Shown here: piece after piece, positions 1 through 5,361 of the stretch
How positions within the stretch are numbered: the first letter of the stretch is position 1
How the letters are laid out: each line of letters starts with the position of its first letter
Origin: an uncultured Pseudomonadota bacterium
Lineage (GTDB): Bacteria > Pseudomonadota > Gammaproteobacteria > Methylococcales > Methylomonadaceae
Length of the DNA: 7,268 nucleotides
Reading direction: 5' to 3'
Assembly (NCBI GenBank): GCA_903931355.1
Contig: CAIZCB010000036.1
Location: 1-7,268 of the forward strand
Translations under genes and position numbers: made by a program
Notes under the pieces: model-generated
What the model was told of the DNA's origin: nothing
Seen by the model: only the letters and a program-made list of their open reading frames with translations
The model's database searches: none

Positions 1-676
1 AATATAAAGTCCCGGCATCATCCAAACCAAATTCAAATTTAGTATCGGCAATGATAATGCCGCGTTCACGAGCATATTCAGCTGCGGTTGTATAAAGCTG
101 GATACTAACATCACGCACTTTTGCCGCAATTTCTTCACCCATTAATGCCACGGTATCAGCATAAGTGATGTTCTCATCATGAGTGCCGACTTCGGCTTTG
201 CTAGACGGTGTGTAAATCGCTTGTGGTAATTGTTGTGCTTGTTGCAAGCCGCTGGGTAATTCAATCCCGCAAACTTTGCCGGTGTTTTGATAATCTTTCC
301 AGCCTGAGCCAATTAAATAGCCACGGACAATCGCTTCTACTGGTAATGGTTTTAAGCGTTTAACAATAATCGCGCGGCCTTCAACTTGTTGGCGCAAGCT
401 TTCATCAGGAATCACATCAGCCAAGCTTAAATCATTGCTCAAATGATTCGGAATCACATCCTGCATTTTGTTAAACCAAAAATTCGACACTCGGGTTAAC
501 ACTTGCCCTTTGCCTGGAATCGGGTCGGGCATAATCACATCAAATGCTGACATTCTGTCGCTAGTGACAATCAGTAAATGTTGATCGTCAATCTCGTACA
601 TATCGCGAACTTTGCCGCGTCCGAGTAGTTTTAAGTGGGGAAGGGATGATTCGTAAAGCGCGGCAGGAGCTGTCAT
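1..676 (-). CDS. purC: SAICAR synthase (phosphoribosylaminoimidazole-succinocarboxamide synthase), 3' end outside window
   Basis: This enzyme joins CAIR and aspartate, using ATP, to form SAICAR in cytoplasmic purine synthesis. I translated 225 codons from the ATG at 676-674; the gene runs off the left edge. Visible family features are [12 protein letters not shown] near the N-terminus, [10 protein letters not shown], the nucleotide-region stretch [29 protein letters not shown], and the signature ADTKFEFG at about residues 210-217. The N-terminal style and the spacing of motifs match the long form of about 295 residues, so roughly 70 residues are missing. There is no clear Shine-Dalgarno sequence before the ATG (the leader just upstream reads AAATAAACGTAACA), but the protein similarity starts right there. 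It stands apart from the small gene to its right, separated by an intrinsic terminator, so it is probably transcribed from its own promoter. Assignment is very secure. Confidence 0.96.
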   Translation of the reverse strand, partial: MTAPAALYESSLPHLKLLGRGKVRDMYEIDDQHLLIVTSDRMSAFDVIMPDPIPGKGQVLTRVSNFWFNKMQDVIPNHLSNDLSLADVIPDESLRQQVEGRAIIVKRLKPLPVEAIVRGYLIGSGWKDYQNTGKVCGIELPSGLQQAQQLPQAIYTPSSKAEVGTHDENITYADTVALMGEEIAAKVRDVSIQLYTTAAEYARERGIIIADTKFEFGLDDAGTLY

Positions 677-708
677 TGTTACGTTTATTTATGAGTGAAA
701 GATAAGGA

Positions 709-717
709 ATTTTATCA
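709..717 (-). promoter_or_regulatory. Candidate extended -10 promoter of purC
   Basis: On the minus strand this reads TGATAAAAT: a TG dinucleotide one base before TAAAAT, which matches five of six bases of the -10 consensus. No good -35 box lies 17 bases upstream (GCCATC), as is tolerated in extended -10 promoters. Transcription would begin near 702, giving a leader of about 26 bases before the purC ATG. It lies between the upstream terminator and purC, where a promoter is needed. This is prediction by eye only. Confidence 0.35.
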
Positions 718-768
718 TTAGCGCGGGTTTAGATGGCATAAACCGTGCCGGCAAGGATTTTGAAAACT

Positions 769-799
769 AAAAAAATCCCTCCACAATCAATGTGGAGGG
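769..799 (-). terminator. Intrinsic terminator for leftward transcription (small membrane gene, possibly also yigZ)
   Basis: A perfect 9-bp inverted repeat, CCCTCCACA at 777-785 and TGTGGAGGG at 791-799, encloses a 5-base loop. On the minus strand the stem is followed at once by ATTTTTTTAG, a proper U-tract. On the plus strand only a short, offset A-run follows, so the element terminates leftward transcription. It sits about 80 bases past the stop of the 53-residue gene and ahead of the purC promoter region. The yigZ transcript may also end here, because I see no terminator between yigZ and the small gene. Confidence 0.85.
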
Positions 800-881
800 T
801 AAAAAAGCCACTTAAAAAGTTAGCTTAACAACGAGGAGATACAACAGAAAATCGGCTTACTCGCCAATTTGAAGCGGAAAA

Positions 882-1043
882 TCAAGCTTTAAACGAGTCA
901 TTAAAATCAAGATTGCTAGAAACGGTGGCTGCACCGAATAGCAAAGTGGAGATAATGAATTCACCAGACATAAAACCAAATAGGCCAACAGTGAAAGATA
1001 AGCCTGTGAAAATATCGCGGTATAAGTTGTGTGATTTGTTCAT
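882..1043 (-). CDS. Small membrane protein of unknown function (53 residues)
   Basis: I do not recognise this protein. It begins MNKSHNLYRDIFTG and ends SNLDFNDSFKA. The core, about residues 11-41, is hydrophobic and rich in Gly and Phe, with a single acidic residue (Glu28) in the middle. It could form one long membrane helix or a short hairpin of two segments; the N-terminal end is basic and polar, the C-terminal end acidic. The ATG at 1043-1041 is the only usual start, because an in-frame TAA lies about 30 bases upstream. The minus strand has AGGGG five bases before the ATG, a good ribosome-binding site. A promoter-like pair upstream (1089-1116) and a strong terminator downstream (769-799) frame it as an independent transcription unit, which is the main reason to believe such a short gene. 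Whether it has homologues cannot be told here. Confidence 0.65.
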   Translation of the reverse strand: MNKSHNLYRDIFTGLSFTVGLFGFMSGEFIISTLLFGAATVSSNLDFNDSFKA

Positions 1044-1054
1044 GGTTGCCCCTA

Positions 1055-1068
1055 GACTGAATTCAGTC
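1055..1068. promoter_or_regulatory. 14-bp perfect palindrome in the leader of the small membrane gene
   Basis: GACTGAATTCAGTC equals its own reverse complement over 14 bases. It lies 12 bases upstream of the ATG of the 53-residue gene, between that ATG and the predicted transcription start, and just before the AGGGG ribosome-binding site. That position would suit an operator for a dimeric repressor. One 14-bp perfect palindrome is expected by chance about every 16 kb, so the sequence alone is weak evidence and its position is the main argument. Confidence 0.3.
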
Positions 1069-1088
1069 GCTTAAATGTAGACGACTTA

Positions 1089-1116
1089 ACTATAACGGCT
1101 ATTTTTCTATTTACAA
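1089..1116 (-). promoter_or_regulatory. Candidate sigma-70 promoter of the small membrane gene
   Basis: On the minus strand, TTGTAA (plus 1111-1116) is followed after 16 bases by TATAGT (plus 1089-1094). These match four of six and five of six consensus bases. Transcription would begin near 1082, giving a leader of about 40 bases that contains the palindrome at 1055-1068 and the AGGGG ribosome-binding site. Predicted by eye. Confidence 0.5.
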
Positions 1117-1194
1117 TACGGTGTTTTGTGGATGCTTTGTTTCTTATCTGGAAGCAATGATGACGTCAAGCTGTCATATTAAGTTGATAGCGAG

Positions 1195-1755
1195 TTAGGA
1201 AAGGCTCGCTAGTAAAGTGTCTACATGATGCTTTGGCAGCTTGAGGCGAGTGATAACGGTGTCTGAAAAATCTTGAGCAATAATACTGCCATCGAGTTTT
1301 TTTAAATGATATTCCAAGCCTTGCAGTTGGTTGTAGTTAAGGTGGAGTTTCAGCTCAGCCATTTCGATATGCTCAACAATCTCAGCACAATCAATCACTT
1401 GCTTAGCCAAATTGCTATAAGCGCGAGTCAAACCACCCGCGCCCAGTTTCACGCCGCCAAAGTAGCGAATCACCGCCACCACCAAATTAATTAACTGCTT
1501 ACCTTCCAGATGTTGAAAAATCGGCTTGCCAGCCGTGCCACTTGGTTCGCCGGCATCGTTAAAGCGACAAATCAAGCCATCTGGCGATTGAACTCGATAA
1601 GCGTAAACAATATGGCTGGCATTAGGATGTTGCTGATAAAGCTGCCTGATAAACAACAAAGCGTCTTGCTCGCTACTGCAAGGGCTGATGTGGCCGATAA
1701 AACGCGACTTTTTAATCAGCTCCTCGGTTTCGCAAGCTTTGACAACAATTTTCAC
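1195..1755 (-). CDS. yigZ: YigZ/IMPACT family protein (UPF0029)
   Basis: This is a member of the YigZ/IMPACT family, whose bacterial members have an IMPACT-type N-terminal domain and a ferredoxin-like C-terminal domain. Their molecular role is not settled; the eukaryotic relative IMPACT regulates translation through GCN1. Family motifs are clear: KKSRFIGHI near the start, ASHIVYAYR, the strongly conserved DAGEPSGTAGKPI, and VIRYFGGVKLGAGGLTRAY. The protein has 186 residues, against just over 200 in Escherichia coli; the shortfall is at the C-terminus, where it stops about a dozen residues early. The start is a GTG at 1755-1753, seven bases after the stop of the thioredoxin-like gene, with no strong ribosome-binding site, so translation may be coupled. 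It is probably the last gene of the leftward operon. Family assignment is secure; a functional link to the transporter is not implied. Confidence 0.93.
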   Translation of the reverse strand: MKIVVKACETEELIKKSRFIGHISPCSSEQDALLFIRQLYQQHPNASHIVYAYRVQSPDGLICRFNDAGEPSGTAGKPIFQHLEGKQLINLVVAVIRYFGGVKLGAGGLTRAYSNLAKQVIDCAEIVEHIEMAELKLHLNYNQLQGLEYHLKKLDGSIIAQDFSDTVITRLKLPKHHVDTLLASLS

Positions 1756-1762
1756 AAATAAC

Positions 1763-2248
1763 TTAGATTTTCAATTTACTAAAACGGGCGTTGTAATCTT
1801 CCAACTTTAACGCGCCGCTAACGCCTTCACGTTGATGTGAAGCCGAGAAAAAATAAGTGCGTGGCAATTCGCTATACCAACTTGGGTCGATTTCGTATCG
1901 CAATTTTCGCGCGTTATCATTAGCGAATTCCCAGTTTTCGAGATCGGCTAAATGGTATTTTTCCATTAACTTTTGAATATCGCCGCTCGCGGATTGCTCA
2001 TCGGTTGAAAGCATGACAATTTTTAGCGCAGGACGGTTTTTGTGGATACTGCTCAACAATTCCATGTCTTTAATACAAGTCGAACAATCCAACGACCAAA
2101 TCACCAACATAAAGCCTTGATTGTTTTTTTCGGTCAAAATTTGCTGATAACTGCCAGTATCAAAGCCTCTAATGGCTTTGGTTTCGGCAAAGCTCAGTTG
2201 GCTGGCAATCATCAATAAGGCGGCGCTTAAAATACGTTTCATGTTCAT
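1763..2248 (-). CDS. Exported thioredoxin-fold (TlpA-like) protein with CSTC motif
   Basis: This is a periplasmic thiol-disulfide protein of the thioredoxin fold. Residues 1-21 form a signal peptide (basic MNMKR, hydrophobic stretch, cleavage likely after SFA). The active-site-like motif is CSTC at residues 55-58 in the context VIWSLDCSTC. The first Trp of the usual FWATWC pattern is kept (Trp51), but the residue just before the first Cys is Asp instead of Trp. A probable cis-proline is Pro129 in ELPRTYFF. The open frame extends 34 codons further upstream into the ATPase gene. I chose the ATG at 2248 because it gives a clean signal peptide, follows GAGG by seven bases, and lies 13 bases after the ATPase stop. 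Being the next gene after the transporter suggests it handles the transported compound or keeps transporter or partner thiols in order; that is inference. A reductase or electron donor is not visible. Confidence 0.88.
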   Translation of the reverse strand: MNMKRILSAALLMIASQLSFAETKAIRGFDTGSYQQILTEKNNQGFMLVIWSLDCSTCIKDMELLSSIHKNRPALKIVMLSTDEQSASGDIQKLMEKYHLADLENWEFANDNARKLRYEIDPSWYSELPRTYFFSASHQREGVSGALKLEDYNARFSKLKI

Positions 2249-2261
2249 CTGAAAACCTCGG

Positions 2262-2993
2262 TTACAAAAGGCTGTTAATAGCCGGAAAATGTTGGAGTAA
2301 ATGCTGTCTAAATTGTTCGATTTGCTCGGCATCACGCTGTTGACGATCAATCGTCACCACAATATCGCCAACTACTTGCATCGGTGATGCTGATAAAAAT
2401 ATCAACCTATCCGCTAAAGCAATCGCTTCGCGTAAATCGTGAGTCACAAACAACACCGTATGCGGGCGTTGTAGCCAAAGATTTTGCAGCGAATTTCTAA
2501 TCTGCCGCGCAGTGGGCGCATCCAGCGAAACAAACGGCTCATCCATCAACAAAATATCGGGATTAATCGCAAAAGCGCGAATAATCGACACTCGCCGCTG
2601 CATTCCCAATGATAAACGCTGAGGATAAACGGCTTGTACATCAGCTAATTGCATTTCAGCCAACAAGCTATCAATCAATTGCGTCGGCGGCGTTTGCTCA
2701 AACACCAGCTCGATATTCTCCCGCACCGTATGCCAAGGCAATAAGCGTGGATTTTGGAACACATAACCAATCTGCGGATTTCGAGCTTGTTCCGTTAAAG
2801 CAATCTGCCCCTGAAACTGCGAATCAAGCCCAGCAATGATATTCAACAAAGTAGTTTTGCCACAGCCGGAAGGCCCGACTAAACAAACAAATTGATTCGG
2901 TTCTATCTTGAGTTGCAAATCGGCAATCGCACAATGCTGACGGCCATCGGCGTTAAACGTTTTATTGGCAATATTGATATGAATGCTACTCAT
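2262..2993 (-). CDS. ABC transporter ATPase, NitT/TauT (SsuB/TauB/NrtD-like) family
   Basis: This is the cytoplasmic ATP-hydrolysing subunit that powers the importer made with the two genes upstream. Counting from the ATG at 2993: Walker A GPSGCGKTT at 40-48, Q-loop Gln80 in YVFQNPRLLPW (typical of the nitrate/taurine/sulfonate subfamily), signature loop at 127-131, Walker B LLMDEP with catalytic Glu152, a D-loop at SLD, and the switch His185 in VTHDL. The signature loop is LSLGM instead of the usual LSGGM or LSGGQ, so the first Gly is replaced by Leu; Ser128 and Gly130 remain. An alternative GTG start lies three codons upstream. I prefer the ATG because it overlaps the permease stop as ATGA, with GGTGG just upstream. 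At 243 residues the length is normal. The substrate cannot be deduced from this subunit. Confidence 0.92.
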   Translation of the reverse strand: MSSIHINIANKTFNADGRQHCAIADLQLKIEPNQFVCLVGPSGCGKTTLLNIIAGLDSQFQGQIALTEQARNPQIGYVFQNPRLLPWHTVRENIELVFEQTPPTQLIDSLLAEMQLADVQAVYPQRLSLGMQRRVSIIRAFAINPDILLMDEPFVSLDAPTARQIRNSLQNLWLQRPHTVLFVTHDLREAIALADRLIFLSASPMQVVGDIVVTIDRQQRDAEQIEQFRQHLLQHFPAINSLL

Positions 2994-3748
2994 CGCCGCC
3001 ACCGTTGGGCTTTTTTATCCAAAGGTTTCAATAACAACACTTCAATCAACTGAATCACCGCCACAAACGCCACCGTATAAGCCAGCAGACTAGCGACATC
3101 AAATAATTGGAAAAACAAGTGCAATTGATAGCCCATGCCATTACTGCGCCCCAATAATTCAACCACCAAAATAATCTTCCAGATTAGCGCCAAACCGGAG
3201 CGAGTCGCCGCCATGACAAACGGATGCAATTGCGGCCAAATCACATGCACAAAGGTTTTGCGACGGCTAAACCGATAACTTTGCGCCATTTCCAATAAGT
3301 CTTGATTTAAGGTGCGAGTGCCTTCGCGAATCGTGACAATTACATTCGGCAACTTATTAATCACCACCGCCAAAATCGCTGCCCACTCGATCAAACCAAA
3401 CCAGACATAGCAAAGAATAATCGTCACTAAAGCCGGTACATTTAAAAAAATCACCAGCCAATTATCGAAAAAAGCATCCAGGGTTTTGTGTCTGCCCAAT
3501 AACACACCAATCGCGCAGCCCAACAACATAGCGATGGTAAAGCTACTGATTAAACGCAATAAAGTCGCGCCCAAATGATAGGGTAGCTCGCCAGATACTA
3601 TCGCTTGCCACAACACGGTCGCGACTTTAATCGGTGTCGGTAAAGTATTGTTATGTAACAGCGTGGCCGCCAATTGCCAAAGCGCCACTAGCAGCAATAA
3701 AGATAAAGCAGCTAGGGTTTGAGGATGACGCAGAAACCGACTGAACAT
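2990..3748 (-). CDS. ABC transporter permease, NitT/TauT (SsuC/TauC-like) family
   Basis: This inner-membrane channel subunit of an importer has 252 residues, the usual length for SsuC/TauC relatives. Hydrophobic segments are visible at roughly 11-31, 63-85, 95-117, 118-131, 173-197 and 221-241, consistent with about six membrane spans. The cytoplasmic EAA loop, which docks on the ATPase, lies at about 153-181 (EMAQSYRFSRRKTFVHVIWP). It is recognisable, but Tyr156-Phe160 replaces the usual small residues and the conserved Gly is missing. The family ending VVELLGRSNGMGY is present. The start codon shares one base with the stop of the substrate-binding gene (TAATG), and its stop overlaps the ATPase ATG, so all three subunits are probably translationally coupled. 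The substrate is unknown. Confidence 0.92.
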   Translation of the reverse strand: MFSRFLRHPQTLAALSLLLLVALWQLAATLLHNNTLPTPIKVATVLWQAIVSGELPYHLGATLLRLISSFTIAMLLGCAIGVLLGRHKTLDAFFDNWLVIFLNVPALVTIILCYVWFGLIEWAAILAVVINKLPNVIVTIREGTRTLNQDLLEMAQSYRFSRRKTFVHVIWPQLHPFVMAATRSGLALIWKIILVVELLGRSNGMGYQLHLFFQLFDVASLLAYTVAFVAVIQLIEVLLLKPLDKKAQRWRR

Positions 3749-4713
3749 TAATCAGCCGACCAAAAAGTACCTGCTTGCAGTGGTCCGCTTTTGCCGGTCA
3801 GTTTGTTATCGCCCAGTTTGCTTAAAAAACCATACACCGTTTCAGCGGCTTTTTGATTCGCCACGCCCCAGTCAGCAACGCGACCTTGGCAATAACGTTG
3901 TCTAATAAGTTGTTGGCTGGTTGGATCGTCGGTTTCAGTTAAACCAATGATTTGCTGCCAAGCGGCATCGTCGTTACACAATTTGTCACGGGCAATATGC
4001 GTAGTGGTTAAGAATTGTTGTAACGCGGCTTTATGCTGATTAGCCCAGCTTTGTTTAAATACATAGCCCAAGCTAGGCACTGATGATTTCATGCCTAATT
4101 GACTAATAATCTGTTCACCGCTTAATAGTTGCTGATAGCCTTCAGCTTCTAAACGGGCGGCAAATTGCCAATAAGTTAAAACTGCATCAATGCGTTTGCT
4201 AGTCAATTGTTGATTCAGCAACGGCGGAGCGCCAAAGACTTTTTCGACCGATTGGTTTAAATCAATGCCTTGTTGTAAACCCAAAGCTTGCAGCAACAAC
4301 CAGTTTTTATCTAACTCGCCACCAGCAATTCCCAGTTTTTTGCCTTTAAGGTCAGCCAAGGATTTGATAGTGCTATCAGCCGCAACCAGCAAACCGCCAG
4401 CGCTGTTAGAAAACGGCGTGAAGCTATAATCGCTACCTTCAGCGCGCATACTGGACACCCAAATCCAGTCAGAAACAATCATATCCACGCTACCCGATTG
4501 CAACGCCACTTTGCCTGCTTGTTGATTGGCCAAAGTGACGGTTTCGATAGCAAAGTCTTGATTTTCAAGTAAATGATGATTTTGAATCGCTGCCAATTCC
4601 CAAGCCAGCGTTCCAGACGCCATCACGCCTAAGTGAATCACAGTTTTTTCGCCAGCCATGCCAAGGTTTGAGCATAGCGCGATCAATACAAATAACAGGG
4701 TTTTATAATTCAT
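3748..4713 (-). CDS. ABC transporter periplasmic substrate-binding protein (NMT1/SsuA-like)
   Basis: This periplasmic receptor captures the solute and delivers it to the permease. It has 321 residues with a signal peptide of about 20 (hydrophobic stretch LLFVLIALC, cleavage likely after GMA). The mature part has the pattern of NMT1/SsuA-type proteins: an N-terminal strand followed by TLAWELAAIQ, ALQSGSVDMIVSDWIWVS, SLADLKGKKLGIAGGELD, and the hinge-region RIDAVLTYWQFAARLEAEGY. Two Cys residues near the C-terminus (LCNDD and RYCQGR) could form a disulfide. The SsuA/TauA/ThiY-like fold is clear, but ligand residues cannot be matched to sulfonate, taurine or pyrimidine binders by eye. It heads the transporter cluster; GGA about seven bases before the ATG is a weak ribosome-binding site. 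There are 90 bases between it and the exported-protein gene upstream, with no terminator, so co-transcription is possible. Confidence 0.9.
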   Translation of the reverse strand: MNYKTLLFVLIALCSNLGMAGEKTVIHLGVMASGTLAWELAAIQNHHLLENQDFAIETVTLANQQAGKVALQSGSVDMIVSDWIWVSSMRAEGSDYSFTPFSNSAGGLLVAADSTIKSLADLKGKKLGIAGGELDKNWLLLQALGLQQGIDLNQSVEKVFGAPPLLNQQLTSKRIDAVLTYWQFAARLEAEGYQQLLSGEQIISQLGMKSSVPSLGYVFKQSWANQHKAALQQFLTTTHIARDKLCNDDAAWQQIIGLTETDDPTSQQLIRQRYCQGRVADWGVANQKAAETVYGFLSKLGDNKLTGKSGPLQAGTFWSAD

Positions 4714-4803
4714 GGTCCAGTCCGTAGCCGCTAAAGATTAAAGCCGCAATTTTAACGCAGGGATTGGCGATAGGAGAATGTTTGTGGGTTTTATTGAGGT
4801 GTA
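4714..4803 (-). other. Short spacer between the exported-protein gene and the substrate-binding gene
   Basis: This 90-base stretch contains no hairpin-plus-T terminator on either strand. The minus strand holds TAAAAT, a possible -10 box, but no good -35 box at normal distance. I see no thiamine (TPP) riboswitch: the conserved CTGAGA and ACC(C/T)G-type elements are absent and the space is tight. An internal promoter is possible but not shown. Confidence 0.4.
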
Positions 4804-5205
4804 TTAATAACGATACTGCACATCACATTCCCCGGTTAAGCGATTACCTAAGGAATTATCAATACTCAAATTAGGATTAACATCCATCCCGCAATCGACA
4901 TTTAACGGGCGTTTTTTCGATTTTTTGCCAGCCAGTTGTTGCGGTTCGGCTTTTTTCGGCGCTTGAAATAGTTGCTCGGTATCTATCTCATCCAGCCATT
5001 GATTATCAGGAATCCTTAAATCTAATTCAGCATGATATTCAGGGATTTCTTCAAAGACGACTTCCGGCTCTGCTGGTGGGGATTTTCTTTTTTTAGCTTC
5101 GCTGTTTAAGCTGACAAATAACAATAAACAAGCCAGTAATAGTTTGCTTTTGCTGGGTCTAGTGGTCAGTTGTAAAGAATTAAAATGGCTCATATCGGCT
5201 CTCAT
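4804..5205 (-). CDS. Small exported protein of unknown function (133 residues)
   Basis: I do not recognise a family. An N-terminal polar, basic lead (residues 1-21) precedes a hydrophobic stretch LLLACLLLFVSL and a probable signal peptidase I site after SEA (residue 37). Cys26 lies inside the hydrophobic part, so lipoprotein processing is unlikely. The mature protein starts very basic (KKRKSPP), continues acidic and Pro-rich (PEVVFEEIPEYHAELDLRIP), has a second Lys-rich patch near 84-99, and ends with two Cys residues (105 and 127) that could form a disulfide, finishing CDVQYRY. The ATG at 5205 is preceded by AGGGA seven bases upstream. A second ATG at 5193 would also keep the signal peptide. 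It may be the first gene of the leftward operon that includes the transporter; a role with that transporter is a guess from position only. Confidence 0.75.
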   Translation of the reverse strand: MRADMSHFNSLQLTTRPSKSKLLLACLLLFVSLNSEAKKRKSPPAEPEVVFEEIPEYHAELDLRIPDNQWLDEIDTEQLFQAPKKAEPQQLAGKKSKKRPLNVDCGMDVNPNLSIDNSLGNRLTGECDVQYRY

Positions 5206-5218
5206 GCTGAAATCCCTT

Positions 5219-5247
5219 TTGCTTTAGGGTACTTAGATATTTATAAA
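5219..5247 (+). promoter_or_regulatory. Candidate promoter for the moaA-yajD-tag transcript within the divergent intergenic region
   Basis: TTGCTT at 5219-5224 and TATAAA at 5242-5247 are separated by 17 bases and match three of six and five of six consensus bases. Transcription would begin near 5254, about 110 bases before the preferred moaA ATG. On the opposite strand a weaker pair, TTGAAG (plus 5283-5288) and GATAAT (plus 5258-5263) with a long 19-base spacer, could serve the leftward operon; the two would overlap head-on in opposite directions. No Moco riboswitch was recognised, and the space is small for one. Predicted by eye. Confidence 0.3.
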
Positions 5248-5361
5248 AACTCAATGCATTATCTGGCTTTTATCAGAAAGCACTTCAAGTAAATCATGCC
5301 TGTCAGTCGTCAGTGTAAATCGCTGTGGTACTATTTCTACTCCGATTTTTTCCAAAAACTT

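Noticed and set aside
726..744. Inverted repeat GGTTTA / TAAACC upstream of purC as an operator
   Set aside because: Six-bp arms of this kind are common by chance; no conserved purine-repressor (PurR) site was recognised in it.
1160..1177. Inverted repeat ATGAC / GTCAT downstream of yigZ as a terminator
   Set aside because: The stem is only 5 bp with an 8-base loop and no T-tract follows on the minus strand.
1306..1761. Two open frames on the plus strand (1306-1494 and 1510-1761)
   Set aside because: They are antisense to the well-supported yigZ gene and have no recognisable protein features.
2249..2350. A 34-codon N-terminal extension of the thioredoxin-like protein
   Set aside because: It lies inside the ATPase gene, does not resemble the family, and would bury a good signal peptide. 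The ATG at 2248 has GAGG at proper spacing.
2609..2839. Plus-strand open frame of 76 codons
   Set aside because: It is antisense to the ATPase gene, whose motifs are complete.
2994..3002. GTG start three codons upstream for the ATPase
   Set aside because: The ATG at 2993 overlaps the permease stop as ATGA, a typical coupling arrangement, and has GGTGG upstream. The GTG cannot be fully excluded.
1763..4713. Molybdate transporter serving the neighbouring moaA
   Set aside because: The binding protein is NMT1/SsuA-like, not ModA-like, the ATPase is too short for a ModC with its C-terminal molybdate-binding domain, and the operon is divergent from moaA.
5214..5229. CCCT / AGGG hairpin masking the ribosome-binding site of the exported-protein gene
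   Set aside because: Only 4 bp can pair, too weak to claim a regulatory structure.
5296..5361. Upstream ATG giving a 357-residue MoaA
   Set aside because: The extra 22 residues do not resemble MoaA N-termini, and the site has no better ribosome-binding site than the ATG at 5362.
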